Origin: Gemmatimonadota bacterium
GTDB taxonomy: Bacteria; Gemmatimonadota; Gemmatimonadetes; Longimicrobiales; Gaopeijiaceae
Assembly: GCA_007125845.1 (NCBI GenBank)
Contig: SLCK01000119.1
Coordinates: 1 to 38,521, forward strand
Reading direction: 5' to 3'
DNA length: 38,521 nucleotides
Shown here: piece by piece, positions 25,410 to 37,029 of the stretch
Position numbering within the stretch: the first letter of the stretch is position 1
Layout: every line of letters begins with the position of its first letter
Translations under genes and position numbers: made by a program
Notes under the pieces: model-generated
The model's input: only the letters and a program-made list of their open reading frames with translations
Database searches by the model: none
Told to the model about the DNA's origin: nothing

Positions 25410-27122
25410 TCAAGCCGTCCGATAGGCCCGGGCCTGGTACTCATGCATCATCCGGCGAGCGTGGAAGTGCGAGCCATTGAGCGCGATCGACGAGCGCATC
25501 ACGCGAGCCCAGCCTTCGGGATCGTGGTAGTAGAGGGGCAGGACGACGCCCTCGAGTTGGTCGAGAAGGGACGCGACCTCCTCCTCCGTCACGGAAGGCT
25601 GGTCCCAGCCCGTTCCGATGGCCCAGCCGGTCACACCTTCGACATGTCCCTCGATCCACCACCCGTCCAGCACGCTCAGGCAGGGAACCCCGTTCAGGGC
25701 GGCCTTCATCCCGCTGGTACCCGAGGCCTCCAGGGGCTTGACCGGGTTGTTGAGCCAGACATCCACACCTGCAGTGAGGAGACCGCCGAGATGCATGTCG
25801 TAGTCCTCGAGGTAGGCGAACCCGAGGTCGCCTTCGAGCAAGCCCGCGACCTCGATCACCCGGCGGATCATCTCCTTCCCCTCGTTGTTGCGCGGATGGG
25901 CCTTTCCGGAGTAAAGGACTTGCAGCCCCCCGGAGGCCCGCGCCATCGCCCGGAGCCGCTCCGGATCCCGCATGAGCAGATCCGCCCGCTTGTAGGGGGC
26001 GGCCCGGCGGGCGAAGCCAAGCGTCAGACGATCCGGATCGAGCGCTTTACCGGTGCGCTGCTCCACTTCGGCGAGGAGCGCTTCCTTCGCCTCCCGTTGG
26101 GCCCGGCGGATCCGTTCGAGCGGAATGTCCACCGCGTGCCGGAGGAGATAGGGGTCCTCCCGCCATGCCGGAAGGTACTCGTCGAACACGCCCTGCATTG
26201 GGGCGCCGGTCCAGGTCGCCGCGTGAACCCCGTTCGTGATGGGATGGATGTGGTAGTCCGGAAACATCTCTCCGCTCACCTGGGCGTGCCTCATCGCGAC
26301 CCCATTGCAGTAGCGGCTCAGCCGAAGGGCGAGTCGGGTCATGTTGATCGCACCGTCCTCCACCACGTCAATCTCCTTGAGCAGCGCGGTCCGAGTCGGG
26401 CCGAGGACTTCCTCGAAAAGACCGATGGAGAAAACGTCGTGCCCCGCCGGGACCGGAGTATGGGTCGTGAACACACAGGCGGCCCGTACGGCATCCAATC
26501 CCTGCGCTACCTCCTCGACTCCGCCAGAGCTCGTACGCTCCTCCAGGAGGGCGAGACCCAGAAGTGCGGAGTGGCCTTCGTTCATGTGAAAGGTGTCCAG
26601 ACCCTCCAGGCCCACGGCGCGGAGCATCTTGACCCCCCCGATCCCGAGGACGATCTCCTGGCGGAGCCGGTCCCGCTGATCCCCTCCGTAGAGATGGTCG
26701 GTGATCCGACGATCCTCGGCGCTGTTCTCCTCCAGCTCCGTGTCGAGGAAGTAGACGGGGACGACGTGGCCGGTCACCCCCACCACGTCGAGCCTCCAGG
26801 CGCACACGACGACCGCGCGCCCCTCCACTTCGACGGTGACACGCTCCTCCACCAGGCCCATGTGCTCCGCCGGATTCCAGGAGGCCGGCTCTTCGTTCTG
26901 CCGCCCTTCGGCGTCCAGGTGCTGACGAAAGTACCCGGCCCGATGGGCCAGCGTGACGGCCACGAAGGGCAGCTCCACATCGGCCGCGGCCTTGATCGTG
27001 TCGCCGGAGAGCACGCCGAGCCCGCCGCTATAGGTGGGCATGGCGGAGTGGATCCCAACTTCCATCGAGAAATAGGCGATTCGGGCCGAACGATCTCCAT
27101 TGGATCTGGTCATTGACATCAT
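25410..27122 (-). CDS. glgP: Alpha-glucan phosphorylase (short GlgP type)
   Basis: 570 aa, shorter than the ~800 aa of animal and E. coli phosphorylases but near the short bacterial/archaeal alpha-glucan phosphorylase type. It releases glucose-1-phosphate from alpha-1,4-glucan using PLP. Seen: ARIAYFSMEVGIHSAMPTYSGGLGVLSGD at the N-terminus, NEGHSALLGL, TTHTPVPAGHD, ITNGVHAATW, FARRAAPYKRADL, SGKAHPRNNEGK, and the PLP lysine in SGTSGMKAALNG (about residue 470). ATGs at 27122, 27119 and 27113 are all possible and none has a good ribosome-binding site. It is divergent from glgE, so glucan making and breaking genes share one control region. Sugar specificity (glycogen or maltodextrin) is not readable. 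Confidence 0.93.
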   Translation of the reverse strand: MMSMTRSNGDRSARIAYFSMEVGIHSAMPTYSGGLGVLSGDTIKAAADVELPFVAVTLAHRAGYFRQHLDAEGRQNEEPASWNPAEHMGLVEERVTVEVEGRAVVVCAWRLDVVGVTGHVVPVYFLDTELEENSAEDRRITDHLYGGDQRDRLRQEIVLGIGGVKMLRAVGLEGLDTFHMNEGHSALLGLALLEERTSSGGVEEVAQGLDAVRAACVFTTHTPVPAGHDVFSIGLFEEVLGPTRTALLKEIDVVEDGAINMTRLALRLSRYCNGVAMRHAQVSGEMFPDYHIHPITNGVHAATWTGAPMQGVFDEYLPAWREDPYLLRHAVDIPLERIRRAQREAKEALLAEVEQRTGKALDPDRLTLGFARRAAPYKRADLLMRDPERLRAMARASGGLQVLYSGKAHPRNNEGKEMIRRVIEVAGLLEGDLGFAYLEDYDMHLGGLLTAGVDVWLNNPVKPLEASGTSGMKAALNGVPCLSVLDGWWIEGHVEGVTGWAIGTGWDQPSVTEEEVASLLDQLEGVVLPLYYHDPEGWARVMRSSIALNGSHFHARRMMHEYQARAYRTA

Positions 27123-27322
27123 CTGGTATGCGGGTGTGCGAAGTAGGGTCGTCTGGTGGAGGGCGACTGCTCCCCTTCGGAAGCGGACGTAGATTACCGG
27201 TACTGCGGGCCTCGCGTCCAGAGTTTGCGCTTCCCGGGGGGGCCGTCGCTACTATAGGGGGTCGTCGCGCTCGGCTGCATTTGCGCCCGAGCCGCCCCTC
27301 CCTCCAAACCAACTTCGAAGCC
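27123..27322. promoter_or_regulatory. Divergent glgP-glgE control region
   Basis: About 200 bp between the two divergent starts. Notable parts are TACCGGTA (8-bp palindrome, 27196-27203), an AT-rich TACTAT (27250-27255; TATAGT on the other strand) with TTGCGC 19 nt before it on the plus strand, and a CTCGG...CCGAG dyad around 27270-27292. TATAGT differs from a sigma-70 -10 by one base but has no good -35. I cannot fix a start site. Confidence 0.35.
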
Positions 27323-29488
27323 TTGGCCAAGTCGTCAGACCCTAGAGGAACCGTCCACCGGCCCTCAAGGGGGGAGCGCCCAGAGCGACCCTCCCGAGCG
27401 AAAGATGGGCCCGCCGGCTCTCCCGACCCCTCGGGGGAGTCCGGAAGGCGCCGTGTCCAGATCGAGGGGATCGATCCGGAGCTCGACGGGGGACGCTTCC
27501 CGGTGAAGCGGATCATCGGCGACCGCATGGTGGTTGAAGCGGACCTCTTTGTGGACACGCACGACCGGGTCACCGCTGTCTTGCGGCATCGGAACGCTTC
27601 GACCGAGAAGTGGGAAGAGACCCCGATGGAAGCGCTCCCGAACGACCGCTGGCGCGCCTCCTTCCCGCTGGAATCGCTCGGGCGCTACCGCTACACGGTC
27701 GCCGGATGGGTCGACCCCTTCCTGACCTGGTGCCGGGAGTTCGAGAAATGGGTGACGGCCAGGGAGGAGGTGCTCCTGGAGCTGCAGGTGGGGCTCGGAC
27801 TCGTCGAAGCCGCCGCAAGGCGCGCAGACGCGGAGCCCGCAGGGGTCGCACCCGGGCCGGGGCGGCTCCCCCGCGATCCGGCGGCCGAGCTCCGCCGCTG
27901 GGCCGACCGCCTGCGGAGCTGGGCCGACGACGAGAGCCTCGCTGAGGATCCGTCGCCCCTCCTGGGCCCCGACGGTCCCACTCGGGGCGAGCTTGCCCGA
28001 CTCATGGCCCACTTTCCGGACCGCAGCCGGGAAAGCCGGTACGCGAGAGAGCTCGAGGTGGTCGTCGATCGCGAGCGGGCCGGGTTCAGCGCATGGTATG
28101 AGTTCTTTCCGAGATCCACGGCTCCCGACCCGGATCGCCACGGAACCTTCGACGACGCCCGCCGGATGCTCCCCTACATCCGCGAAATGGGGTTCGACGT
28201 CATTTACCTCCCTCCTATCCATCCCGTCGGGCGGACGAACCGGAAGGGACGGAACAATGCGAGGACCGCGGAACCGGGAGATCCGGGAAGCCCCTGGGCG
28301 ATCGGGGCGAAGGAGGGGGGGCACAAGTCGATCGACCCGCGCCTCGGCACGCTCGAGGACTTTCGCCGCTTCAGGGAGGCGGCGGAGGCCGAAGGGATGG
28401 AAGTGGCGCTGGACATCGCCTTCCAGTGCTCTCCCGACCATCCCTACGTCGAGGAACATCCGGAGTGGTTCCGCACTCGCCCGGACGGCACGATCCGCTA
28501 CGCCGAGAACCCGCCGAAGAAGTACGAAGACATCTATCCGATCGATTTCGAGACCGAGACCTGGCCCGAGCTGTGGGCGGAGCTGAAGAGCGTGTTCGCT
28601 TACTGGGCCGAAGAGGGCGTGCGGGTGTTTCGGGTGGACAACCCCCACACCAAGCCCCTCCCATTCTGGGAGTGGACGATCCGGGAACTCAAGGAGGAGC
28701 ATCCGGACCTCATCTTCCTCTCGGAGGCCTTCACACGCCCCAAGATGATGTATCGGCTCGCGAAGGTGGGCTTCACTCAGTCGTACACGTACTTCGCGTG
28801 GCGAAACACGAAGCGGGAGCTCTTGAGCTATCTCGAAGAGGTGGCGCGGCCGCCCGTCAGCGAGCACTTCCGGCCAAACTTATGGCCCAACACTCCTGAC
28901 ATCCTGACCGAGTTCCTGCAGAACGGTGGGAGACCGGCGTTCATGCAGCGGTTCGTGCTCGCCGCCACCCTCTCCTCCAACTACGGGGTGTACGGCCCGG
29001 CCTTCGAGCTCCTCGAAGCCGCTCCGCGATCACCAGGGAGCGAGGAGTACCTGAACTCCGAGAAGTACGAGCTGCGCCAGTGGGACATCGAGCGGGAAGA
29101 CAGCCTCCGCCACTTCATCGGCCGGGTCAACCGCATTCGACGGGAGCAGCCTGCCTTTCACACGAATGAGACGTTGCACTTCCACGCGATGGACAACGAC
29201 CAGATCCTGGCCTACTCGAAGACGGCCGCCAACGATGGAACAGCCGTGCTCACCGTCGTGAACCTCGATCCGCACCATGTCCAGACCGGATGGGTGCACC
29301 TCGACCTGGCCGAGCTCGGAATCGAGCCGGATCAGTCCTTTCAGGTGCACGACCTCCTGGGAGGGGGCCGGTACTTCTGGGAGGGCTCGGCGAACTTCGT
29401 GCGGCTCGAGCCGTGGGAAAGCCCGGCCCAGATCTTCCGGATCGTCACCGAGCACCGCACGGAACGGGACTTCGACTACTTCTTCTAG
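27323..29488 (+). CDS. glgE: Alpha-1,4-glucan:maltose-1-phosphate maltosyltransferase
   Basis: 721 aa from the TTG chosen; family members are about 650-700. It transfers maltosyl from maltose-1-phosphate to the end of an alpha-1,4-glucan (GH13). Recognised parts: VQIEGIDPELDGGRFPVKRIIGD at the usual N-terminus, GFDVIYLPPIHPVGRTNRKG, NPPKKYEDIYPIDFE, the nucleophile in FRVDNPHTK (D439), acid/base in FLSEAFTRP (E468; the 29-residue spacing matches my recollection of the Streptomyces enzyme), and PNTPDILTEF. The start is uncertain: TTG 27113 and ATG 27128 are also in frame and would overlap or crowd glgP. The 48 residues before VQIEG are Arg/Pro/Ser-rich and probably disordered. First gene of a five-gene operon. 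Confidence 0.93.
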   Translation: MAKSSDPRGTVHRPSRGERPERPSRAKDGPAGSPDPSGESGRRRVQIEGIDPELDGGRFPVKRIIGDRMVVEADLFVDTHDRVTAVLRHRNASTEKWEETPMEALPNDRWRASFPLESLGRYRYTVAGWVDPFLTWCREFEKWVTAREEVLLELQVGLGLVEAAARRADAEPAGVAPGPGRLPRDPAAELRRWADRLRSWADDESLAEDPSPLLGPDGPTRGELARLMAHFPDRSRESRYARELEVVVDRERAGFSAWYEFFPRSTAPDPDRHGTFDDARRMLPYIREMGFDVIYLPPIHPVGRTNRKGRNNARTAEPGDPGSPWAIGAKEGGHKSIDPRLGTLEDFRRFREAAEAEGMEVALDIAFQCSPDHPYVEEHPEWFRTRPDGTIRYAENPPKKYEDIYPIDFETETWPELWAELKSVFAYWAEEGVRVFRVDNPHTKPLPFWEWTIRELKEEHPDLIFLSEAFTRPKMMYRLAKVGFTQSYTYFAWRNTKRELLSYLEEVARPPVSEHFRPNLWPNTPDILTEFLQNGGRPAFMQRFVLAATLSSNYGVYGPAFELLEAAPRSPGSEEYLNSEKYELRQWDIEREDSLRHFIGRVNRIRREQPAFHTNETLHFHAMDNDQILAYSKTAANDGTAVLTVVNLDPHHVQTGWVHLDLAELGIEPDQSFQVHDLLGGGRYFWEGSANFVRLEPWESPAQIFRIVTEHRTERDFDYFF

Positions 29489-29590
29489 CCTTCCCGGCGG
29501 ATGCCGAGAATCCGAGCGGGAGTCCGCCCGGCCTCGCAAGGTGCCCCGCCCTCGTCCTCCTTCGACACCCACAACCCCGACGGAACCCGA

Positions 29591-32500
29591 ATGAGCGCCG
29601 CCGACCTCTCCGAGTCCCTCCTCGAAGACGACCCGCAGTGGTACAAAGACGCGGTCATCTACGAGCTCCACGTCCGCTCCTTCTTCGACTCCAACGAAGA
29701 CGGTATCGGAGACTTCAGGGGACTGACGCAGAAGCTCGGATACCTCGAAGACCTCGGGGTGACTGCGCTCTGGATCCTCCCCTTCTATCCCTCCCCCCTT
29801 CGGGACGACGGATACGACATCGCCGACTACCGGAAGGTCAATCCGGACTACGGTACGCTCCGTCAGTTTCGGGCCTTCCTCAAGGAGGCGCACCGCAGAG
29901 GACTGAGGGTGATCACGGAGCTCGTGATCAACCACACCTCCGACCAGCATCCGTGGTTCCAGCGCGCCCGCAGGGCCAAGGCCGAGAGCGAACACAGGGA
30001 TTTCTACGTCTGGAGCGACGATCCGGAGCGATACGCGGATGCGCGCATCATCTTCAAGGACTTCGAGCCCTCAAACTGGACGTGGGACCCGGTGGCCGAC
30101 GCCTATTACTGGCATCGCTTCTACCACCACCAGCCCGACCTCAACTTCGACAACCCGGTCGTGCACGACGAGCTCCTGTCCGTCCTGGATTTCTGGCTCG
30201 AGATGGGGGTGGACGGGATGCGGTTGGACGCCATCCCCTACCTCTACCAACGGGAAGGAACCAACTGCGAGAATCTGCCTGAGACGCATGTCTTCCTGAA
30301 GAAGCTGCGAGCACACGTCGACCGGAAGTTCGAGAACCGGATGCTCCTCGCCGAGGCGAACCAGTGGCCCGAGGACGCGGCGGAGTACTTCGGCGACGGC
30401 GATGAGTGCCACATGAACTTCCACTTCCCCCTGATGCCCCGGCTCTTCATGTCGGTGCGAATGGAGGATCGCTTCCCCGTCCAGGACATCCTGGAGCAGA
30501 CGCCGCAGATCCCGGAGTCGTGCCAATGGGGCATCTTCCTGCGGAACCACGATGAGCTCACGCTCGAGATGGTGACCGACGAGGAGCGCGACTACATGTA
30601 CCGGGTCTACGCCGAGGATCCCACCGCGCGGATCAACCTCGGAATCCGTCGCCGACTCGCGCCCCTCCTGGGCAACGACCGGAAGAAGATCGAGCTTCTC
30701 AACTCCCTCCTCTTCTCCCTACCGGGCACGCCGGTCCTCTACTACGGCGACGAGATCGGGATGGGGGACAACTTCTATCTCGGTGACCGCAACGGGGTCC
30801 GGACGCCGATGCAGTGGACGGGCGACCGGAACGCGGGGTTTTCGCGCGCCAATCCTCAGAAGCTCTTCCTGCCCACCATCATCGACCCGGAGTACCACTT
30901 CGAGTCGGTCAACGTGGAAACCCAGAACCACAATCCGAGCTCTCTCCTCTGGTGGATGCGCAGGATGATCGCTCTCCGGAGCCATCACCGGGCGTTCGGC
31001 CGGGGAAGCTTCGACTGGGTTCCACACGACAACCGCCGCGTCGTCGCATTTGTCAGGAAGCACGACGGAGAAACGATCCTCGTGGTGGCCAACCTCTCCC
31101 GCTTTGTGCAGACCGTCGCATTGGATCTATCGGAGCTCTCCTCTCGCATTCCCCTCGAGCTCTTCGGGAGAAATCACTTTCCCGAGGTCGGGCGCGAGCC
31201 GTACCGATTGACCCTGGGGCCCCATGGATTCTACTGGTTCCTCCTCGAGTCCGAGGAGCAGGTGCAGGAGCGGATCGAGGTACGGGGCGGTCGACCCCGG
31301 TCCCCCTCTCAGCTCCCGGAGCTCCGTCCCCGCGAGCGGTGGGAGGAGGTTTTCGAAGGACGGCGGCGTCAGCGCCTCGAAGGGTACCTCGTCGAGTACC
31401 TCCGCAACCAGCGCTGGTTTGCGGGCAAGGGTCGGGAGATCAGGTCCGGCACGCTGGTCGACACGTTTCCCCTTCCGCTCTCGGACATCCATGCCCGCCT
31501 GGCCCTCTTCCGGGTGGAGTACGTCGAGCACGACCCGGAGACCTACCTCCTCACTCTGGCCCATTCCAGCGAGGGCGACCTGGAGGAAGCCGCTCGCGAC
31601 GAGCCGCACTTCCTGGTGTGTCGCATCTCTATCGGCAGCGAGAAGGGATTCATGCACGATGCGCTCCTCCTCCCGGAAGTGAACCTCTCGCTCCTGGACG
31701 TTCTGGCCAGGGAGAAGGTTCTCACGGGATCGGAGCTTCATATGGTCGGTGCGGCCAGCGCACCCAGAAGCGAGTTGTTGGAAGGCGGACCGGAGGCGCT
31801 GGCGCCCCACGTCGGCCGCGCGGAGCAGAGCAACTCCTCGATCGTCTACGGACGCCGATGGATCCTGAAGATCTTCCGGAGGGTCGAGAGAGGCACGAAT
31901 CCGGAGCAGGAGGTGGGAGACTTTCTGCGACAGGCCGAGTTCCGGAATACTCCGGAGATGAAGGGTGCGCTCGAGGTTCGGCGTGAAGAATCGGATTGGG
32001 GAACCGCCGGCGTCTTGCACGAGTTCGTTCCCAATCAGGGGGACGCGTGGGAATACACGCAGGATGCTCTGGTGAGCTACTTCGAGGCTGCCCTCGCCGC
32101 CGAGGCCCACGAAGACAAGCTCCCCCTTCCCTCCGACTCGCTCGTCGAAGCGGACCGTCGCAAGGCCAGCGCGGAGCTTCCGGAAATCGCCCGCACCCAC
32201 ATCGGCCCCTACCTGGAGTCGGTCCGTGTCCTCGGGGGGCGCACCGGAGAGCTCCACAAAGCGCTGGCTTCCGCACCTGCCGGGAGCGAATTCTACCCGG
32301 AACGCTTCTCGACCCTCTATCAGAGGTCGCTCTACCAGTCGCTGCGCAACCTCCTCGGCACCACCATGCACGACCTGGCGGGACGCGTGGCGGAGCTCGG
32401 CAAGGAGGAGCGCGCGATGGCCGAGGCGATCGTCGATGCCCGGCCCCGCATCATCCAGCGATTCCGCGATCTCCTCGAGGAACGGCTCGAGGGACGGAGG

Positions 32501-32980
32501 ATCCGCAGCCACGGCGACTATCACCTGGGGCAGGTGCTCTATACGGGAGGCGACTTCCAGATCATCGACTTCGAAGGGGAGCCGGATCGACCCGTGAGCG
32601 AGCGACGCCTCAAGCGGTCGCCGCTCCGAGACGTGGCCGGAATGCTCCGATCCTTCGACTACGCGGCCCGGACCGCCCTCCGCTCGCTTCCGGACCGCGG
32701 ATTGATATCGAGCGCCGAAGAGGAGGGCGTGAGGAACCTGGCCCGATTCTGGTCCAGTTGGGTTTCGGTCGAATTCCTGGCCGGATATCTCGCGGTGACC
32801 GCCGACCTCGGCCTCCTTCCCGGAGAAACCCGCGGGAGGCGTCCGCTCCTCGATCTCTTCCTCCTGGAGAAGGCGCTCTACGAGCTCCGCTACGAGCTGA
32901 ACAATAGACCTGCGTGGGTCACGATCCCGCTCGAAGGAATCATGGAGCTGACGCGGGAGGAGGTGAAGGGGGGTGGTTAA
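29591..32980 (+). CDS. treS: Trehalose synthase fused to maltokinase
   Basis: 1129 aa. The N-terminal GH13 half (about 1-550) interconverts trehalose and maltose: [26 protein letters not shown], the nucleophile in MRLDAIPYL (D213), E255 in [11 protein letters not shown]321 in FLRNHDEL, then [11 protein letters not shown]. The C-terminal half (about 590-1129) is maltokinase, making maltose-1-phosphate from maltose and [44 protein letters not shown] with the catalytic-type Asp976, and [13 protein letters not shown]. The fusion channels maltose to GlgE. I take the ATG at 29591 (MSAADLSES); an ATG at 29501 would add 30 unconserved residues. Its last codons overlap malQ. Confidence 0.95.
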   Translation: MSAADLSESLLEDDPQWYKDAVIYELHVRSFFDSNEDGIGDFRGLTQKLGYLEDLGVTALWILPFYPSPLRDDGYDIADYRKVNPDYGTLRQFRAFLKEAHRRGLRVITELVINHTSDQHPWFQRARRAKAESEHRDFYVWSDDPERYADARIIFKDFEPSNWTWDPVADAYYWHRFYHHQPDLNFDNPVVHDELLSVLDFWLEMGVDGMRLDAIPYLYQREGTNCENLPETHVFLKKLRAHVDRKFENRMLLAEANQWPEDAAEYFGDGDECHMNFHFPLMPRLFMSVRMEDRFPVQDILEQTPQIPESCQWGIFLRNHDELTLEMVTDEERDYMYRVYAEDPTARINLGIRRRLAPLLGNDRKKIELLNSLLFSLPGTPVLYYGDEIGMGDNFYLGDRNGVRTPMQWTGDRNAGFSRANPQKLFLPTIIDPEYHFESVNVETQNHNPSSLLWWMRRMIALRSHHRAFGRGSFDWVPHDNRRVVAFVRKHDGETILVVANLSRFVQTVALDLSELSSRIPLELFGRNHFPEVGREPYRLTLGPHGFYWFLLESEEQVQERIEVRGGRPRSPSQLPELRPRERWEEVFEGRRRQRLEGYLVEYLRNQRWFAGKGREIRSGTLVDTFPLPLSDIHARLALFRVEYVEHDPETYLLTLAHSSEGDLEEAARDEPHFLVCRISIGSEKGFMHDALLLPEVNLSLLDVLAREKVLTGSELHMVGAASAPRSELLEGGPEALAPHVGRAEQSNSSIVYGRRWILKIFRRVERGTNPEQEVGDFLRQAEFRNTPEMKGALEVRREESDWGTAGVLHEFVPNQGDAWEYTQDALVSYFEAALAAEAHEDKLPLPSDSLVEADRRKASAELPEIARTHIGPYLESVRVLGGRTGELHKALASAPAGSEFYPERFSTLYQRSLYQSLRNLLGTTMHDLAGRVAELGKEERAMAEAIVDARPRIIQRFRDLLEERLEGRRIRSHGDYHLGQVLYTGGDFQIIDFEGEPDRPVSERRLKRSPLRDVAGMLRSFDYAARTALRSLPDRGLISSAEEEGVRNLARFWSSWVSVEFLAGYLAVTADLGLLPGETRGRRPLLDLFLLEKALYELRYELNNRPAWVTIPLEGIMELTREEVKGGG

Positions 32981-35042
32981 ACCCTCACAGGAGCTTCTCG
33001 CGCTGGCCCGCCTCCACGGCGTGCAGCTCGAGCACCGGGACGGTTTTGGCCAAGTCACGGTCCCTTCGAGGGACACACTCGTCGGCATTCTTCAGGCGAT
33101 CGGGGCTCCAGTGGGCGAGCCCGGGGACGCGAGGGATGCGCTCCGCGAGGCGCACACCAGGAGCGAGGCTCGCACGATTGCCCCGGTGAGTGTGGTCTTC
33201 GGGAGCGATCGCCGGCTGGAGCTCGGACCGGCTGCCGCATCCTCACAGGACCCGGTCGAGGTGCGCCTGACCGCCGAGGGCGGGGAAGCCCGTGAGTGGA
33301 AGGTGGAGCACACTTCGACCCGGAACGGAAGCTGGATCGAGCTGCCCCCGGACCTCCCGACCGGGTACCACCGCATCGCCGTCGAGGACCCATGGTCCGG
33401 TGGCGGCACAGGCGGGAGGGACGGCTCCGAGGGCCTCCTCCTCGTCGCGCCCGAACGGGCGTACACACCGCTCGGGAACGAGGCTCCGCCGGGAGACCGC
33501 GAAAGAGCGTGGGGGACCTTCCTTCCGCTCTACGCGCTCCGGTCGGCCCGGAACTGGGGTGCGGGCGATCTCACCGATCTGGCCGAGCTCGCGCGCTGGA
33601 CGGCGGAGCTCGGGGGCACCGTGACCGGCACGCTTCCCCTCTTCGCCTCGTACCTCGACGAGCCGCTGGAACCGAGTCCCTACGCACCTGTTAGCCGCCT
33701 CTTCTGGAACGAGCTGTACCTCGATCCGACCGCGCTTCCGGAATGGGCGACAGCGTCGGAAGCACGGGACATGGCTGGACGAGCGGCCTTCCGGGAGGAC
33801 GTCGAACGACTTCGAAGCTCGGATCGGGTTCGGTACCGCGAGTTGGCGCAGCTCAAGTCGCGAATCTTCGATCTCCTCGCCGCGGTCTGGGAAGGGGGGG
33901 GCGGCCGGGACAGTCCGGCGTTCCGGAATTTCATGGAGCACCGCCCCGAGGTCGAGCGGTACGCGGAGTTTCGGGCAGCGATGGAGCTCGCTCCGATCCG
34001 GTCGGACGGGGAGCGGCCGGCTTGGTGGCAGGAGGGAATCCCCCGGGAGCTCCGCAGCCATCGGCGGGCCCTTCGCCACCTCTACGTCCAGTTCCGCTTC
34101 CACGAACAGATGAGGGAGCTTCGTAGCGGCTCGCCCTCGCAGTCCGCCGGGCTCTACCTCGACCTCCCGCTCGGCACTCATCCCCACGGGTTCGACCCCT
34201 GGGACCAGCCGGAGCTCTTCGCCGAGGGGGCTGCGCTCGGGGCCCCTCCGGACGGTTTCCACGAGGGCGGACAGAACTGGGGGCTCCCCCCGCTCCGGCC
34301 CGACACGTCCCGCCGGACCGGCCATCAACACCTTCGCGACATTCTCGGCACGCTCCTCCCGAACTCGCGATGCCTGCGCATCGATCACGTGATGGGACTG
34401 CACCGCCTGTACTGGGTCCCCAACGGGATGGACGCTCGGAGCGGAGCCTACGTACGCTACCCCGAAGAGGAACTCTACGCCGTCCTCTGCATCGAGTCTC
34501 ACCGCCACAGGACGGCGCTGATCGGGGAGGACCTGGGCACGGTGCCCCCGGGGATCCGGGAGACGATGAGCCGACGGGGCCTCAGGCGCATGTACGTCGT
34601 GCCCTTCGAGCGAAGCGAGCACATGCCGGAGGGCCTTGGCCCCGTGCCCGAAGGAGCGGCGGCCTGCCTGAACACGCACGACATGCCTCCCTTTGCCCGA
34701 TACTGGGCGGAACAGGGCGAATCCGAGCCGGCGGAGCGTGCCCTCGAGAGGCTCCTGGCGCACCTGGGTGAGAGCCCGGCAGGACTCGTCGTGGTGAATG
34801 TGGAAGACCTCTGGCTCGAGGAGCGCGCACAGAATGTCCCCGGTACCTGGGGAGAGGAGAACTGGACCCGGAAAGCGGCCCGCGACCTGGAGACCTTCCG
34901 CCGGGACCCTTCGGTCCTGCGAATCCTCCACACGCTGGACAGAAAGAGGCGGGGTATGCATTCCGGAGACGGAGGGACCCCGCCGGACGAACCGACCACC
35001 AGAAGCCGAGCAGGGAGCGGTCATGGCGAAGCAGAAGGGTAG
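32973..35042 (+). CDS. malQ: 4-alpha-glucanotransferase (amylomaltase)
   Basis: 689 aa, GH77. It moves alpha-1,4-glucan segments between maltodextrins. About 170 residues of N-terminal beta domain precede the barrel, as in long bacterial MalQ. Catalytic residues: D471 in [10 protein letters not shown]519 in GEDLGTVP, D570 in NTHDMPPF; other motifs are [17 protein letters not shown] and [16 protein letters not shown]. The GTG start overlaps the treS stop by 8 nt, after a strong AGGAGGTGA. The gene ends 20 nt inside glgB. The C-terminal ~35 residues ([12 protein letters not shown]...) are poorly conserved and overlap the glgB start region. Confidence 0.94.
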   Translation: MVKPSQELLALARLHGVQLEHRDGFGQVTVPSRDTLVGILQAIGAPVGEPGDARDALREAHTRSEARTIAPVSVVFGSDRRLELGPAAASSQDPVEVRLTAEGGEAREWKVEHTSTRNGSWIELPPDLPTGYHRIAVEDPWSGGGTGGRDGSEGLLLVAPERAYTPLGNEAPPGDRERAWGTFLPLYALRSARNWGAGDLTDLAELARWTAELGGTVTGTLPLFASYLDEPLEPSPYAPVSRLFWNELYLDPTALPEWATASEARDMAGRAAFREDVERLRSSDRVRYRELAQLKSRIFDLLAAVWEGGGGRDSPAFRNFMEHRPEVERYAEFRAAMELAPIRSDGERPAWWQEGIPRELRSHRRALRHLYVQFRFHEQMRELRSGSPSQSAGLYLDLPLGTHPHGFDPWDQPELFAEGAALGAPPDGFHEGGQNWGLPPLRPDTSRRTGHQHLRDILGTLLPNSRCLRIDHVMGLHRLYWVPNGMDARSGAYVRYPEEELYAVLCIESHRHRTALIGEDLGTVPPGIRETMSRRGLRRMYVVPFERSEHMPEGLGPVPEGAAACLNTHDMPPFARYWAEQGESEPAERALERLLAHLGESPAGLVVVNVEDLWLEERAQNVPGTWGEENWTRKAARDLETFRRDPSVLRILHTLDRKRRGMHSGDGGTPPDEPTTRSRAGSGHGEAEG

Positions 35043-37029
35043 ACGCAGCGAAGATGGGAACGGAGCCGAAGCGGGCTCCTCGTCCCCAATCACGGATGAC
35101 GACCTCCACCTCTTCAACGAAGGCACTCATCACCGATTGTACCGGAAGCTGGGGGGGCACCTCTCCCCGGATCCGGACCGGGAGGGCGCCCACTTCGCCG
35201 TGTGGGCCCCGAACGCGAAGCACGTCTCGGTCGTCGCGGACTTCAATGAGTGGAGCCGCGATGCACACCCCCTGCACCCCCGCGGCGATTCGGGAATCTG
35301 GGAAGGATGGATCGCCGAAGCCCGGAAAGGGTCCCACTACAAGTACTCGATCACGTCGCATGTGGAGGACTACCACGTGCTGAAGGCGGACCCCTTCGGC
35401 TTCCGACACGAGGAGCCTCCGGCTACCGCTTCCGTTCTCTGGGACCTGGACTACGACTGGAAGGACGGCAAGTGGATGAGAGAGAGGGGCGAGCGGAACG
35501 CCGCGTCCGCTCCGATCGCGGTCTACGAGGTCCACCTGGGATCGTGGAGGCGTGACTCGAACGATCCGGGCCGGATGCGCGGCTACCGGGAGATCGCCGA
35601 AGAGCTCGCCGACTACGTGCGAGAGCTCGGCTTCACCCATGTCGAGCTCCTCCCCATCATGGAGCACCCCTTCTACGGTTCCTGGGGCTACCAGACCACG
35701 GGTTATTTCGCACCGACCAGCCGGCACGGCTCACCCCAGGATCTGATGTACCTGATCGATCACCTCCACCGCAATGGGATCGGAGTGATCCTGGACTGGG
35801 TCCCGTCGCACTTTCCGTCGGACGAGCACGGGCTCGGGTATTTCGACGGCACGCACCTCTTCGAGCACGCCGATCCCCGCAAGGGGTTCCATCCGGATTG
35901 GGAGAGCCTGATCTTCAACTACGGACGAAACGAGGTGAGGGGATTTCTCCTCTCCAGCGCGCTCTTCTGGCTCGAACACTACCACCTGGACGGACTGCGT
36001 GTGGACGCCGTGGCTTCCATGCTCTACCTCGACTATTCCCGGGAAGAGGGGGATTGGATCCCGAACGAGCACGGAGGGAGGGAGAACCTGGAGGCGATCT
36101 CATTTCTGCGACGGCTGAATGAAGAGGTCTACGGCAACCATCCGGACGTCCAGATGATCGCCGAGGAATCGACCGCATGGCCGATGGTCTCTCGCCCCAC
36201 CTATCTCGGGGGACTCGGATTCGGGATGAAATGGGACATGGGCTGGATGCACGACACGTTGGAGTACCTGTCTCGCGATCCCGTGCACCGCCGACACCAT
36301 CATCACTCGCTCACCTTTCGCGCCCTCTACGCCTTCAACGAACACTTCATGCTCCCCCTCTCGCACGACGAGGTCGTGCACGGCAAGGGCTCCCTCCTCT
36401 CCCGGATGGCCGGAGACGACTGGCAGAAGCGGGCGAACCTCAAGGTCCTCCTGACCTACCAGTTCCTGCAGCCCGGCAAGAAGCTCCTCTTCATGGGCGG
36501 AGAGTTCGGGCAGTGGTCCGAGTGGAACCACGACGCCGAGCTCGAGTGGCATCTCCTCGACGATCCGGCCCACGAGGGCATCCGGCGCCTGGTCGCTGAC
36601 CTGAACCGGCTCTACCGGGAGGAGGAGGCACTCCATGTCGGGGACTTCGATCCACAGACCTTCGAGTGGGTAGACGCCAATGACGAGGAAGCCAGCGTGC
36701 TGAGCTTCCTGCGCAAGCGCCCCGGGAAAGGACATTCCGAGGAGCCGCCCCTTCTCGTGATCCTCAACCTCACGCCGGTCGTCCGTGACAACTACCGGAT
36801 CGGGGTCCCCAGGGGCGGGGAGTGGACCGAGATCCTGAACTCAGACGCCGTCGAGTACGGAGGAAGCGGACGGGGGAATCTGGGAGCGGTAGAGACGGCT
36901 CCCGTCTCCCGCCACGGCCGGCACCATTCCCTGGTCCTCACCCTTCCCCCCCTCGCGGCCCTGGTTCTGCAAGGGCCCGGCGGGACCGATTCCGGGAAGG
37001 ATGCCGACCCCGGGGAGAGCCATCCGTGA
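35023..37029 (+). CDS. glgB: 1,4-alpha-glucan branching enzyme
   Basis: 668 aa, a GlgB without the extra N-terminal module of the E. coli type. It makes alpha-1,6 branches in glycogen-like glucan. After a charged start, a CBM48-like domain ([23 protein letters not shown]) precedes the GH13 barrel with [11 protein letters not shown]328 in [12 protein letters not shown]381 in MIAEEST and D449 in LSHDEVVHG. The 53- and 68-residue spacings equal those I recall for E. coli GlgB. The ATG at 35023 has GGGAG 5 nt upstream. It overlaps malQ by 20 nt and the next gene by 4 nt (GTGA). With GlgE it would form branched alpha-glucan. Confidence 0.96.
   Translation: MAKQKGRRSEDGNGAEAGSSSPITDDDLHLFNEGTHHRLYRKLGGHLSPDPDREGAHFAVWAPNAKHVSVVADFNEWSRDAHPLHPRGDSGIWEGWIAEARKGSHYKYSITSHVEDYHVLKADPFGFRHEEPPATASVLWDLDYDWKDGKWMRERGERNAASAPIAVYEVHLGSWRRDSNDPGRMRGYREIAEELADYVRELGFTHVELLPIMEHPFYGSWGYQTTGYFAPTSRHGSPQDLMYLIDHLHRNGIGVILDWVPSHFPSDEHGLGYFDGTHLFEHADPRKGFHPDWESLIFNYGRNEVRGFLLSSALFWLEHYHLDGLRVDAVASMLYLDYSREEGDWIPNEHGGRENLEAISFLRRLNEEVYGNHPDVQMIAEESTAWPMVSRPTYLGGLGFGMKWDMGWMHDTLEYLSRDPVHRRHHHHSLTFRALYAFNEHFMLPLSHDEVVHGKGSLLSRMAGDDWQKRANLKVLLTYQFLQPGKKLLFMGGEFGQWSEWNHDAELEWHLLDDPAHEGIRRLVADLNRLYREEEALHVGDFDPQTFEWVDANDEEASVLSFLRKRPGKGHSEEPPLLVILNLTPVVRDNYRIGVPRGGEWTEILNSDAVEYGGSGRGNLGAVETAPVSRHGRHHSLVLTLPPLAALVLQGPGGTDSGKDADPGESHP

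Noticed and set aside
31127-33088. 653-codon minus-strand frame opposite treS-mak
   Set aside because: Antisense shadow; it lies wholly within the real coding region and has no family resemblance.
34798-35022. Upstream extension of glgB into malQ
   Set aside because: The ATG at 35023 has a clear ribosome-binding site, and the extension would overlap malQ for about 245 nt.
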